NCBI GenBank assembly: GCA_009763385.1
Contig: CM019823.1
Span: forward strand, 95,367,104-95,431,103
DNA length: 64,000 bases
From: Coix lacryma-jobi var. lacryma-jobi
Lineage: Eukaryota; Streptophyta; Magnoliopsida; Poales; Poaceae
Reading direction: 5' to 3'
A program made the translations under genes and the position numbers. Under the pieces are notes generated by a model. The model saw only the letters and a list, made by a program, of their open reading frames with translations, was not told where the DNA came from and did no database searches. Below, piece by piece: positions 11,316 to 21,070 of this stretch (position 1 is its first letter; each line of letters starts with the position of its first letter).

Positions 11316-11815
11316 CTTCATTTTCTTCCCTGTGTTGATCCAAAACAACTCCAACAACTTCTCCTTTGCAAAAGTGCTAACACCAACAAGTGTACAACAT
11401 CATGTGCATGTGTGTTAGCATTTTCAAAACATTTTTCAAAGGATTTATCGCCTCATTTTAGATATGACATATGCAAATGCAACTAGAGGCAACTTGATAA
11501 CCATATATATGAATTTCTCCTCTTGATAGTACGGCTATCTACCCTAAATACACTCACACCCTCTATGGTGTCTTGAGTGCCAAACAAAAGAGCCTATTGG
11601 TTATACCTTTGCCTTGAGCTCTTTTATTTCCTCTTTCTTCTTTTCTTCTAGTGAAGATATGGACCATCTTACGACCAATCACTTGATCATTGCATCACAT
11701 GTCCATCATCATGCTTCACTTGAGCCATGGACCACCTTTTGCTAATCAAGCACTTAATGACAAAGGTTAGTCCAATGGGTTTCATCAATTATCCAAAACC
11801 AAACTTGGGCTTTCA

Positions 11816-11829
11816 ATCTCCCCCTTTTT
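11816..11829 (-). other. Polypurine tract of Sirevirus S
   Basis: The minus strand reads AAAAAGGGGGAGAT immediately before the 3' LTR. It serves as primer for plus-strand DNA synthesis. Confidence 0.9.
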
Positions 11830-12858
11830 GGTAATTGATGACAACCCTCATACAAGATATTATGATAAAGATTTGAGACACCAAGGTAGTATTTGCTCCC
11901 CCTACATATGTGCTATAGAGTTTGGTTCGAGGTTCGGCACATATGCATGGATATAAAATTTTGGGTGAGCAATTACTAACTTGTGATACTAAGGTTTAAA
12001 GAATGGACCTTTGAAGCGCGATACCAATCGGAGTGCAAAACTCATGATCATCCTTAGCACCATAATGAACTAGATACAACTTGTAAGCCAACTTTTAAGC
12101 AAATATATTGGCAAAAATGTTAAATTTCAAAAGTCTAGTTCTACCCTATGCATGCTAGTACTTCATTTCATCATTCAAGTTCTAGTCTAGCAAGCAACAC
12201 ACAAGAGAGATACTACTTGAAAACACAAACTAATGCAAGACAATGCAAGCAAGCATATGTAAGATGCACATTGCAAATGCATTCAATCAAGTTCATAGGC
12301 TTGCTCCCCCTACTTGTGTGCTTAACAAATTTTATCCCTTTCTTTTCATAAATCTTTCTCATTGTGCAACTTCTTCTCCCTTTTTGCATATCTTTTATGC
12401 CATTTTTCTCCCCCTTTGTCATCAATGACCACAAAAGGTGAGTTTTTCATTTGTAAAGCATGGGAGTAGAAATTGATCAAATTGGGGTTCAACTATAAAC
12501 AATTGCATACCATATATAGCACGGTTTGCTCTAGAGTAAGCTTCTTCACACATCTTGCAATGGTTATCTTACTCATGTCGGTTATATACTTCAATGCTCA
12601 TGTTTATAGTCAAACACTAGGATTGCAAGCCCATAAACATGTCATATGCCACCACTAGATCATAACAATCATAGAAGCAATAGTGGTACCATACCAACAT
12701 CAAAGTCATTTGATTTTCAATGAATGAGGTCCAAAACCTACTAGATATGCCTAGATGCTCTAAACAAGTCCTTAGCAAGGTATGAGATGCAAATGTCAAA
12801 CAATAATACCTTTGCTTTGGCTTGGAGGAGAGGCAAGTCATATAAGTGGGGTGCATTA
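11830..12858 (-). other. Sirevirus S 3' non-coding region with extra polypurine-like motifs
   Basis: About 1 kb between the pol stop and the polypurine tract. I see no gene. It holds further purine motifs in element sense, GTAGGGGGAGCA near 11895-11910, GTAGGGGGAGCAAG near 12300-12315 and AAAGGGGGAGAA near 12405-12417. Multiple purine tracts upstream of the 3' LTR are a published Sirevirus hallmark. The small open frames here read as background. Confidence 0.75.
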
Positions 12859-15800
12859 TCAACACATATTTGAGAAATCTAGTATGTTCAACTCATTCCT
12901 TAGCTTGCAAAACCTCTTCTCATCAAGTGGCTTAGTGAATATATCCGCAAGTTGATCATCGGTCCCAACACTCTCAATAGATATATCTCCTTTTGTTGAT
13001 GATCTCTAATGAAGTGGTGCCTAATGTCAATGTGCTTGGTTCTTGAATGTTGCACCGGGTTGTTTGTGAGCTTCACCGCACTTTCATTGTCACATAGCAA
13101 TGGCACTTGTTTGAATTTTATTCCAAAGTCCTTCAAGGTTGCCCTCATCCATAGGAGTTGTGCACAACAACTACCGGCACTAATGTATTCGGCTTCGGCG
13201 GTAGAGAGTGCCACACTATTTTGTTTCTTTGAAGACCAAGATACAAGTGACCTTCCCAATAATTGACATGTGCCCGATGTGCTCTTTCTATCAACCTTGC
13301 AACCCGCATAATCGGAATCGGAGTACCCAATTAATTCAAAGTTTGCTCCTTTGGGGTACCACAACCCAACATTTTGTGTAGCCTTCAAGTACCTCAAGAT
13401 TCTCTTTGTTGCCTTCAAATGACTCTCTCTGGAGGAGAAGCTTGGAATCTTGCACACATGCACACACTAAACATGACATCCGGCCTTGAAGCGGTCACAT
13501 AGAGTAAGCTTCCAATCATAGACCGATACAACTTTTGATCCACCATGTTGCCACTAGCATCACCATCCAAGTGTCCATTTGTTCCCATTGGTGTATTAAT
13601 AGCTTTTGCATCATTAAGACCAAACTTCTTGAGCATATCTTTGATGTACTTGCCTTGACTCACGAAAGTACCATTCTTCATTTGCTTGATTTGAAGACCA
13701 AGGAAGTAACTAAGCTCTCCAATCATGGACATTTCAAACTCTTTTGCCATCATATTTCCAAACTCTTCACAAAAATCTTGGTTGGTTGAGCCAAATATGA
13801 TATCATCAACATAGATTTGCAACACAAACAAGTCATTCCCTATCTTCTTGGTGAAGAGAGTGGTGTCAACCTTTCCCATTTTGAACCCTTTGGATAGAAG
13901 GAAATTCCTCAATCTTTCATACCATGCCCTTGGAGCTTGCTTTAAGCCATACAATGCTTTTCTCAACTTGTAGACATGGTTGGGCTTCTTTTCATCTTCA
14001 AAACCGGGAGGTTGCTCAACATATACCAACTCATTGATGTAGCCATTGAGAAATGCACTCTTTACATCCATTTGATATAGCTTGATGTTATGAGCACAAG
14101 CATAAGCTAATAGGATTCTAATTGCTTCCAATCGTGCAACCGGTGCATATGTCTCTCCAAAGTCAAGCCCTTCAATTTGAGTGTAACCTTGTGCTACCAA
14201 TCTTGCTTTGTTTCTCACCACTAGGCCATCTTGATCTTGCTTGTTGCGGAATACCCATCTAGTACCAATAACATTATAGCTCTTAGGCTCTCAACCAATT
14301 CCCAAACTTCATTTCTTGTGAAGTTGTTTAGCTCTTCATGCATGGCATTAACCCAATCAACATCCTTCAAAGCTTCTTCAATCTTGGTTGGTTCAATAGT
14401 TGACACAAATGAATAGTTCCCACAAAACATTGCCAATCTTGATCTTGTTTGAACACCACTTTGAATGCCACCAATAACCAAATCTAAGGGATGATCTCTT
14501 GCTATACTTGAAGGTTGAAGCACTTGATTCGCATTGCTTGTACTCGGTTGATCCGCTTGTTGCACATTGGGAGATGATGAACTAGCCACTTGTTGATTTT
14601 GTACTTGAGAATCACTATCTTGCTCATTTGGGATGGTGACCACTTGCTCTTTGTCATCTTCAACATCAATCACTTCTCTTGGCCTAATATCACCAACATC
14701 CATGTTCTTCATTGCATTCACCAAATGAGTGCCTCTCACATCATCTAAGTTCTCATTTTCATCTTGAGATCCATTGGTTTCATCAAATTCTACATCATGA
14801 ACTTCTTCAAGTGTTCCACTAGCCAAGTTCCATACTCTATATGCTTTGCTTGTAGTTGAATATCCAAGTAGGAACCCTTCATCACATTTCTTGTCAAACT
14901 TGCTCAATCTTGTGCCCTTCTTCAATATATAGCACTTGCAACCAAATACTCTAAAGTATGCAATATTGGGCTTTCTTCCATTCAATAGCTCATATGGTGT
15001 CATTTCCAACATAGGATGGCAATATAGTCGGTTGCTAGAGTAGCAAGCCGTGTTGATAGCTTCGGCCCAAAAGGATTGACTCACATTGTATTCACTAAGC
15101 ATGGATCTTGCCATATCAATCAAGGTTCTATTCTTTCTTTCAACTATCCCATTTGATTGAGGAGTGTACTTTGCCGAGAATTGATGCCTAATGCCAAAAT
15201 CATCACATAGCTCTTCAATTCTTGTGTTCTTGAACTCACTCCCATTGTCACTTCTCACTTTCTTGATAGTTGTCTCAAACTCATTTTGACTTCTCTTGAC
15301 AAAAGATTTGAATGTAGCAAATGTTTCACTTTTGTCACCAAGAAAGAATACCCATGTGTATCTAGTGAAGTCATCCACAATCACATAACCATATTTATTG
15401 CCACCAATGCTAGTGTATGTAGTTGGCCCAAATAAATCCATATGCAATAGCTCAAATGCTTTAGTAGTGCTCATTTCACTTTTCATAGGGTGAGTATTTC
15501 CAACTTGTTTGCCGGCTTGACAAGAGCTACAAAGTTTATCCTTCTCAAACACAACATCTCTCAAGCCCTTAACTAAGTCATATTTGATCAATCTATTTAG
15601 TTGCTTCATCCCAACATGACCAAGCCTTCTATGCCATAGCCAACCCATACTAGACTTAGTGATCAAGCATGTTGTCAATTGAGTTTCCTTTGCATCAAAA
15701 TCAACTAAGTATAGGTTTCCATATCTAAATCCTTTGAATGCTAGGTTGGTTCCATCATTACTAGTGATCATCACATTATCAACACCAAAGTTGCAATTGA

Positions 15801-16068
15801 AACCAAGATCACATATTTGAGCTACCGATAGCAAGTTGAAGTTCAAGCTCTCTACTAGCAAGACATTTGAGATGCTCAAGTCATTGGATATTGCAATCTT
15901 ACCAAGTCCCTTGACCTTGCCTTCACTATTGTCCCCAAATGTGATGCTATCCACTTTGAAGTCTTCTTCATTTGTGTTGATTGAGTTGAACATTCTAGAA
16001 TCCCCGGTCATATGTTGAGTACACCCACTATCAAGCACCCAATGCCTTCCTCCGGCTTTGTAATTGAC
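12859..16068 (-). pseudogene. Sirevirus S pol (protease, integrase, RT, RNase H), frameshifted
   Basis: Opens directly after TAG at 16071-16069. The protease has the active-site motif LDSGCTQHMTG at about 16035. The pre-integrase zinc region follows (LWHRRLGHVGMKQL, CSSCQAGKQ). The integrase core has acidic residues in HMDLFGP / VDDFTRY, SDNGSEF and NGIVERKNRTL. RT begins in VWELVE near 14310 and carries ARLVAQGYTQ, FLNGYI and the catalytic IYVDDIIFG at about 13810. RNase H has GYSDSDYAG, STSGTCQLLG and ALSTAEAEYI. The reading ends at the stop at 12861-12859. One-base frameshifts near 14290, 13430 and 13000 break the reading, otherwise every domain is intact. Given the indel pattern of the LTR pair, these breaks may not be real. 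Confidence 0.9.
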
Positions 16069-16083
16069 CTACAAGAAGATTCA
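16069..16083 (-). promoter_or_regulatory. Gag/Pol boundary of S: two in-frame stops and a splice-acceptor-like site
   Basis: Gag ends at TGA (16083-16081). After three codons, TAG (16071-16069) follows in the same frame, and pol continues in that frame. The minus strand reads ATCTTCTTGTAG then GTCAATTAC, which resembles a plant 3' splice site (pyrimidine-rich run, TGTAG|GT). The sequence is seen directly; its use is inferred. Confidence 0.55.
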
Positions 16084-18135
16084 ATGCTTAGGTACCCAAA
16101 TCTTGTTGGGTCCTCCAAGGTTAGTGACTAAGCTCTTAGGTACCCAAATGGCTTTCTTCTTTGAGCCCTCCTTAGGTGTACCAACAAACTTAGCTCTTAC
16201 ACTATTAACACCCTTGTAAAGCACATAACAAGAATCAAACTTAATTGATTTACCAAGGTTGGTTGGTTTGTTCTTGTTTAGGTTCTTTTTATAGCAATTA
16301 TGCTCGGTATGCCCGGATTGCTTGCAATTTATGCAATAGCGTCCATTGCCCTTCACAAAACTAGTCTTGTGAGGAGCAAAGGCCGCCTTGCCCTTCTTGG
16401 GGGTATAGCCAATCCCTTCTTTCTCATGGGAAAATCTTTGGCCACCCAAGCACTTAAGCAAGCGGGCATCTCCACCATAGGCTTTGCCTAAGGCACAAGT
16501 GAGCTTATTCACCTCTTTCTTTAAGGTTTCATTTTCCACTATTAATGATGCATCACAAGTAAAACCATCTTTTATGTTTGAGTTAGATGCATCAGTGGAG
16601 CATGAACTAGATGAAGCATTGGGAGGTGCAATGACAATAGGTGTGTAAGATGTTTCATTGATTAAGTCACATGTTATACCTATGTCACATGTTTGAGCAA
16701 AGTCCTCAATCTTGGTTTGAGTGAGGAGAGAGGAGTGGGCTTCTTCAAGCCTAGTGTGAGCTTTATCAAGCTTCTCATGGGCTACCTCTAGCCTCTCATG
16801 AGTTAGCTTGAGCTCATCAAGAGATTGCTCAAGAAGGCTAACCTTCATGCGCAATTCCTTGCACTCCTTCCTCTTCTTCTCAAAGCAAACATGAGCTTGC
16901 TCAAACATGTCCATAAGTTCTTCATTAGTGTATTCATTTTCATTATCATCATCATCACTCTCATCATAGGAAGGTACCTTGGATGGCCTTGCCATCAAGC
17001 ATGTAGATGGAGTGTCAGTGTCAAAGATAGAAGGCTTTTTGTTGATAGCAATACTTGCAAGTGCCTTCTTCTTCATCTTGTTGTGCTCTTCATCATCACT
17101 ATCGGATGATGCATCACTATCCCATGTCACAACATAGGATCCACCTTTCTTTTTCTTGGTGAAAGAGAGCTTCTTCTCCTTCTTTTCCTTCTTGTCCTTC
17201 TTCTTCTTTGCTTCATCATCATTGTCACTATTTTGAGGACAATCGGCTATCATGTGATCTTCACTCTTGCACTTATAGCATCTTCTCACATAGCCCTTGT
17301 TCTTGTTGTTGTCCCTTCTCTTTCTTGCACCATAGCCTTTCTTCTTCATGAATCTTCCAAACTTCCTTACTAGAAGTGCCATGGCCTCATCATCATCACT
17401 AGAATCTTCATCTTCACTATCACTTGATTCTAGCTTTGCCTTGCCCTTGCTCTTGCTCTTGGATGAAGAAGTGGCTTTGAATGCCAAGCTCTTCTTCTTC
17501 TCCTCTTCCTTCACCTCCTCAACATCACCACCATCATTGTATTGATCTTCGGTCATTACATCACCAAGGACTTCATTTGGGGTCACATTTTGCAATCCTC
17601 CTCTCATGATGATGGTCCTCAATGTCTTGAATCGCTTGGGCAAGCAACTCAAGAACCGGTGGGTGAAGTCTTCATCCTTCACTTTCTCTCCCAAACTCTT
17701 GAGATCATTTATGATGCATTGGAGTCTATAGAACATCTCCGGGATTGTTTCATCCTCTTTCATCTTGAAGCTTGTGAGCTTATCTTTGAGCATGTACAAT
17801 TTGGCACTTTTTACCGTTGAAGTGCCCTCATATGTTTCTTCTAGTCTTGCCCATACTTCACTTGCCTTCTCAAGATCTTTGATTTGCTCAAACACTTTTG
17901 GATCAATGCCATTGTATATAGTGTTGAGCGCCATTGTGTTGCATTGCTTGCTTTCACGCTCTCTAGGGGTGGGGTCTTCTTCATTGACAATAACATAACC
18001 ATCTTGTGTGACCTCCCACACCCTATCATTGATGGAGCCAAGGTACATCTTCATCTTTCTCTTCCAATAATCAAAAGATGACCCATCAAAGTACGGTGGT
18101 TTGCCCCCAACATGGTTGAACACAATTTGAGCCAT
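16081..18135 (-). CDS. gag: Sirevirus S Gag, intact, 684 aa
   Basis: Capsid/nucleocapsid polyprotein that forms the cytoplasmic virus-like particle. Start at the ATG at 18135, about 45 bases after the primer site. The copia Gag domain covers about residues 10-200 (GGKPPYFDGSSFDYWK, VWARLEETYEG, SCLPKRFKTLR). A Lys/Ser/Asp-rich region follows (about 210-250). CCHC knuckle CYKCKSEDHMIADC is at about 286-299, with an acidic Lys-rich linker after it. A strong heptad coiled coil (SLLEQSLDELKLTHERLE and continuing) is at about 415-490. A second knuckle, CINCKQSGHTEHNC, lies near 615-630. The long C-terminus with coiled coil is a Sirevirus trait; such regions have been reported to bind dynein light chain LC8. 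No stops or frameshifts. Confidence 0.95.
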   Translation of the reverse strand: MAQIVFNHVGGKPPYFDGSSFDYWKRKMKMYLGSINDRVWEVTQDGYVIVNEEDPTPRERESKQCNTMALNTIYNGIDPKVFEQIKDLEKASEVWARLEETYEGTSTVKSAKLYMLKDKLTSFKMKEDETIPEMFYRLQCIINDLKSLGEKVKDEDFTHRFLSCLPKRFKTLRTIIMRGGLQNVTPNEVLGDVMTEDQYNDGGDVEEVKEEEKKKSLAFKATSSSKSKSKGKAKLESSDSEDEDSSDDDEAMALLVRKFGRFMKKKGYGARKRRDNNKNKGYVRRCYKCKSEDHMIADCPQNSDNDDEAKKKKDKKEKKEKKLSFTKKKKGGSYVVTWDSDASSDSDDEEHNKMKKKALASIAINKKPSIFDTDTPSTCLMARPSKVPSYDESDDDDNENEYTNEELMDMFEQAHVCFEKKRKECKELRMKVSLLEQSLDELKLTHERLEVAHEKLDKAHTRLEEAHSSLLTQTKIEDFAQTCDIGITCDLINETSYTPIVIAPPNASSSSCSTDASNSNIKDGFTCDASLIVENETLKKEVNKLTCALGKAYGGDARLLKCLGGQRFSHEKEGIGYTPKKGKAAFAPHKTSFVKGNGRYCINCKQSGHTEHNCYKKNLNKNKPTNLGKSIKFDSCYVLYKGVNSVRAKFVGTPKEGSKKKAIWVPKSLVTNLGGPNKIWVPKH

Positions 18136-18178
18136 ATTTGCACCGTAGGTTGTTAAGCCTTTGAATCAAACGGTGTTT

Positions 18179-18191
18179 GGCTCCGATACCA
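18179..18191 (-). other. Primer-binding site of Sirevirus S
   Basis: The minus strand reads TGGTATCGGAGCC, one mismatch to the initiator-Met tRNA complement, two bases inside the 5' LTR. Confidence 0.9.
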
Positions 18192-18193
18192 CT

Positions 18194-20221
18194 TGAAAGG
18201 TCCTAATTGGCTAGAGGGGGGGGGTGAATAGCCTAATTTAAAATTCTACAAAGCACTAGAGCAATTTGTTAGATAATAACAAAGCGATAAATGCGGTTGC
18301 TCTAGCTCTATGTCAAATGCAAGCCACCTATTTCAAGTCTAGTTAATTATGATCTCTAGGGCACACAAGGACTAAGTCACTACTTTACTAAACTAGTGAG
18401 CTACACAAGAGAGCTAGCAAAACTAAACTAGCTATACTAGCAAGCTACTACTATTATTAACAAGGGAAACAAGTTACTCTATAACAAGTATGAACAAAGG
18501 AATACAAAAGAGTGGTAGTGTGATTTTACCGAACCGGGCAAGTGAAGATAATTGATATCACAATGGAATGCCAATCACCAAGGGACACAATATGAACACG
18601 AGATTTATCCCCGAGGTTCACGTGCTTGCCGGCACGCTACGTCCTCGTTGTGTCGACCAAGGCTTCGTGGTTCGGTGGCTTATCGGTATCACACACCGAG
18701 CTCTCCACAAGAGCGCCACAAGAACCTACCCCAAGCAATGGTAACTCAATGACACGCGCAATTTACTAGGAGTTACCTTTGGCTCTTCGCCGGGGAGGTA
18801 CAAGCCCCTCACAAAGTCGTTGGGATGGCCACGAACAATCACCAACTCGTGCCGATCCTCCTCTGCTGCCACCAAGCCGTCTAGGCACCGGCAAGTGCCA
18901 AGAGTAAAAAGAAATCCGCAGCAACAATCACCAAGATGCCTCTAGAATGCAAGAACACAATGCAAGCTCTTGGTTTCACTCGATCTCACTTGGATTAGCA
19001 CTAACAATCAAAGAGATCGGAGGGAGGGATTAGATCTTGCTCAAGAGGATGTTCAAGAGGTTAGAAAGTCAAGAGAGAACCCCCACTAGCCGGCCACGAC
19101 CTATATATAGGGAGGAGAGGACGGCAGCTCGACCTCCACCTTTCTGCGCTTGGTCGGTAGTACCGACACCTCCTGGGCGGTACTACCGGCTTAGTCAAAC
19201 TAGCCGTTTACTCACAACCCGCTGAAAAAGGCGAAGCACCGACTCTTGGTCGGTACCTCCGAGGTCGGTAGTACCGGCCCTATGGCGGTACCACCGACAG
19301 GCTAAACTGGGGACTTGCACAGAGATTTCCCAGACAACTTCCTGACCTCGGTACTTCCGAGGGCGGTAGTACCGACATAATGGCGGTACTACCGCCAGGC
19401 CAAAACTGGCTGCTTCCAGAGAGTTCTGCGGAAAACAAGCTACTACCGACCTTGTCGGTACCACCGCGGGCGGTAGTACCGAGGTAATGGCGGTACTACC
19501 GCTAGGCCATTTTCAAAACCTACAGAGAGCACTGCAAAACGCCCCATGGCCACGGTACACCGACCATCCGGTCGGTACCACCGCGGCGGTGGTAGTACCG
19601 AGGTAATAGCGGTACCACCGCCAGGCCAAAACCCTCGGTACAGAGAGGTCTGCACGCTGCATCCTTGGGCGGTACCACCGACAACCCTAGGTCGGTACCA
19701 CCGACAACACACAGAAAACTTCATTTTCTTCCCTGTGTTGATCCAAAACAACTCCAACAACTTCTCCTTTGCAAAAGTGCTAACACCAACAAGTGTACAC
19801 ATCATGTGCATGTGTGTTAGCATTTTCAAAACATTTTTCAAAGGATTTATCGCCTCATTTTAGATATGACATATGCAAATGCAACTAGAGGCAACTTGAT
19901 AACCATATACTATGAATTTCTCCTCTTGATAGTACGGCTATCTACCCTAAATACACTCACACCCTCTATGGTGTCTTGAGTGCCAAAAACAAAAGAGCCT
20001 ATTGGTTATACCTTTGCCTTGAGCTCTTTTATTTTCCTCTTTCTTCTTTTCTTCTAGTGAAGATATGGACCATCTTACGACCAATCACTTGATCATTGCA
20101 TCACATGTCCATCATCATGCTTCACTTGAGCCATGGACCACCTTTTGCTAATCAAGCACTTAATGACAAAGGTTAGTCCAATGGGTTTCATCAATTATCC
20201 AAAACCAAACTTGGGCTTTCA
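18194..20221 (-). repeat. Sirevirus S 5' LTR
   Basis: 2,028 bp partner of 9794-11815. TATA box at 19102-19109 and the GGTAC array at about 19150-19715. The pair differs mostly by one- or two-base insertions and deletions, so the insertion is recent, or at least the LTRs have accumulated very few substitutions. Confidence 0.95.
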
Positions 20222-20226
20222 AACCT
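20222..20226. repeat. Target-site duplication AACCT, right copy (Sirevirus S)
   Basis: Pairs with 9789-9793. Confidence 0.92.
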
Positions 20227-20334
20227 CAAGATCGCCGCATGTGCGCTCGCTCCCTGCACCCACGGTTTGTGCCCAAAAACGAGACCACCGACCCCCCCCC
20301 CAGACTCGAAACAAGAATTCCCCAGCACACCCCA

Positions 20335-20590
20335 CTATCCGGTTTTGAGGCCCAAATCCCGCCGAGGAGGAAACCAGCCCCCACAGCTTCTGAGTTTTTG
20401 AGGCCCAACTCAGCAAAACCCCTCAGCGCACAGGTTTTGAGGCCCAAAACCTGGAAACCGTCCCTCAGCTCGAGTTTTTGTGGCCAAACTCGGGAAAACC
20501 TCAGCCCAGTTTTGTGGCCCAAACTCGGAAACCGTCCCAGCCCAGGTTTGAGAGGCCCAAACCTGGAAACCGTCCATCCGATGGTGGTTT
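20335..20590 (-). repeat. Tandem TTTGGGCC inverted-repeat array (A LTR)
   Basis: Six or so units of about 40 bp in which TTTTGAGGCCCAAA or a close variant is flanked by short complementary arms that differ between units (for example CAGG/CCTG and CGAG/CTCG). Older and more degraded than the copies in E. Confidence 0.82.
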
Positions 20591-21070
20591 TTCCCGGCTC
20601 TACCACCAAACCGACGTCGTAGATGGGATGAACACTCTCGTGCACCCCGTCCACCGAACGTGTCCCTGATGACACGAGTCCACCACTCCACAGACACTCA
20701 ACTTCACACAATGACACGCACTTCTTCACTCTGTCGTCCTCATCAGGTCACTACGCAAGCTGTGCTCACCACTCAGCCTCGCAAACCTCGGCTCTGGCCT
20801 CAGTCCAACGTCCTCAGTAACACTGCGCACTTCTCACTCTCGTCACAGGCTGCCAACACCACAGCACTCGCTCTGGTATCCCTCAGTCCAAGCCTCACGT
20901 CTGCCCTTCGCATCTCGGTCCAACGGCAGGCATCTACTTGACCTGCACATCGCCTTCGATCACTGCATCCGTGCTCGACACATGCACAACACAAGCAAAA
21001 GAACATGCGCATCATCCCAGTTGACAATCACTCATCACTCAGAGACCCGGCATACACCCATGTATCCACA

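Larger units (their letters stand above)
9794..11815 (-). repeat. Sirevirus S 3' LTR
   Basis: 2,022 bp, nearly identical to the LTR at 18194-20221. On the plus strand it begins TGAAAGGTCC and ends GGGCTTTCA. In element orientation, U3 is 11815 to about 10709 and includes the GGTACC-type array. A TATA box follows at 10708-10701, then R/U5 ending with a G-run block (GAGGGGGGGGTGAATAG) near 9813-9829. The small open frames inside are not genes. Confidence 0.95.
9794..20221 (-). mobile_element. Sirevirus S: complete, young Ty1/copia element, 10.4 kb
   Basis: Minus-strand element with both LTRs (9794-11815 and 18194-20221), TG...CA ends, 5-bp duplications, primer site (18191-18179), gag, pol and polypurine tract (11829-11816). 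The 10.4-kb size, 2-kb LTRs, long Gag with coiled coil and two zinc knuckles, and several polypurine-like motifs mark the Sirevirus lineage, in a family distinct from A-H. Gag is uninterrupted. Pol is broken only by a few single-base frameshifts that may be assembly errors. It sits inside the LTR of Sirevirus A. It has no env-like ORF. Confidence 0.95.
2258..21070 (-). mobile_element. Sirevirus A (Ty1/copia), 3'-truncated, hosting two later insertions
   Basis: Minus-strand element. Its 5' LTR starts at 21070 and ends at 8380, the primer site is at 8377-8366, and gag runs from 8316 down to 2258, where it is cut off. Protease, integrase, RT, RNase H and the 3' LTR are missing. Two younger insertions split it: the solo LTR (3207-7145) in gag and complete Sirevirus S (9794-20221) in the LTR. 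It entered the gag of Sirevirus B at 21071; the flanking AACAC at 21071-21075 is its candidate target duplication, but the partner copy was lost with the 3' end. Confidence 0.85.
20222..21070 (-). repeat. Sirevirus A 5' LTR, U3 side
   Basis: Continuation of the LTR split by S. It holds the tandem hairpin array (20335-20590) and ends at 21070 with CACCCATGTATCCACA, the mutated mirror of the LTR start TGCGGATACATGGGTG seen in C and E. Confidence 0.88.

Noticed and set aside
20227..20622. Proline-rich open frames resembling a repeat protein (PNSAKP, PKTWKPS)
   Set aside because: They are translations of the tandem hairpin array in the LTR; the same effect occurs at 23354-23851, 33277-33969, 43353-43646 and 55111-55576.
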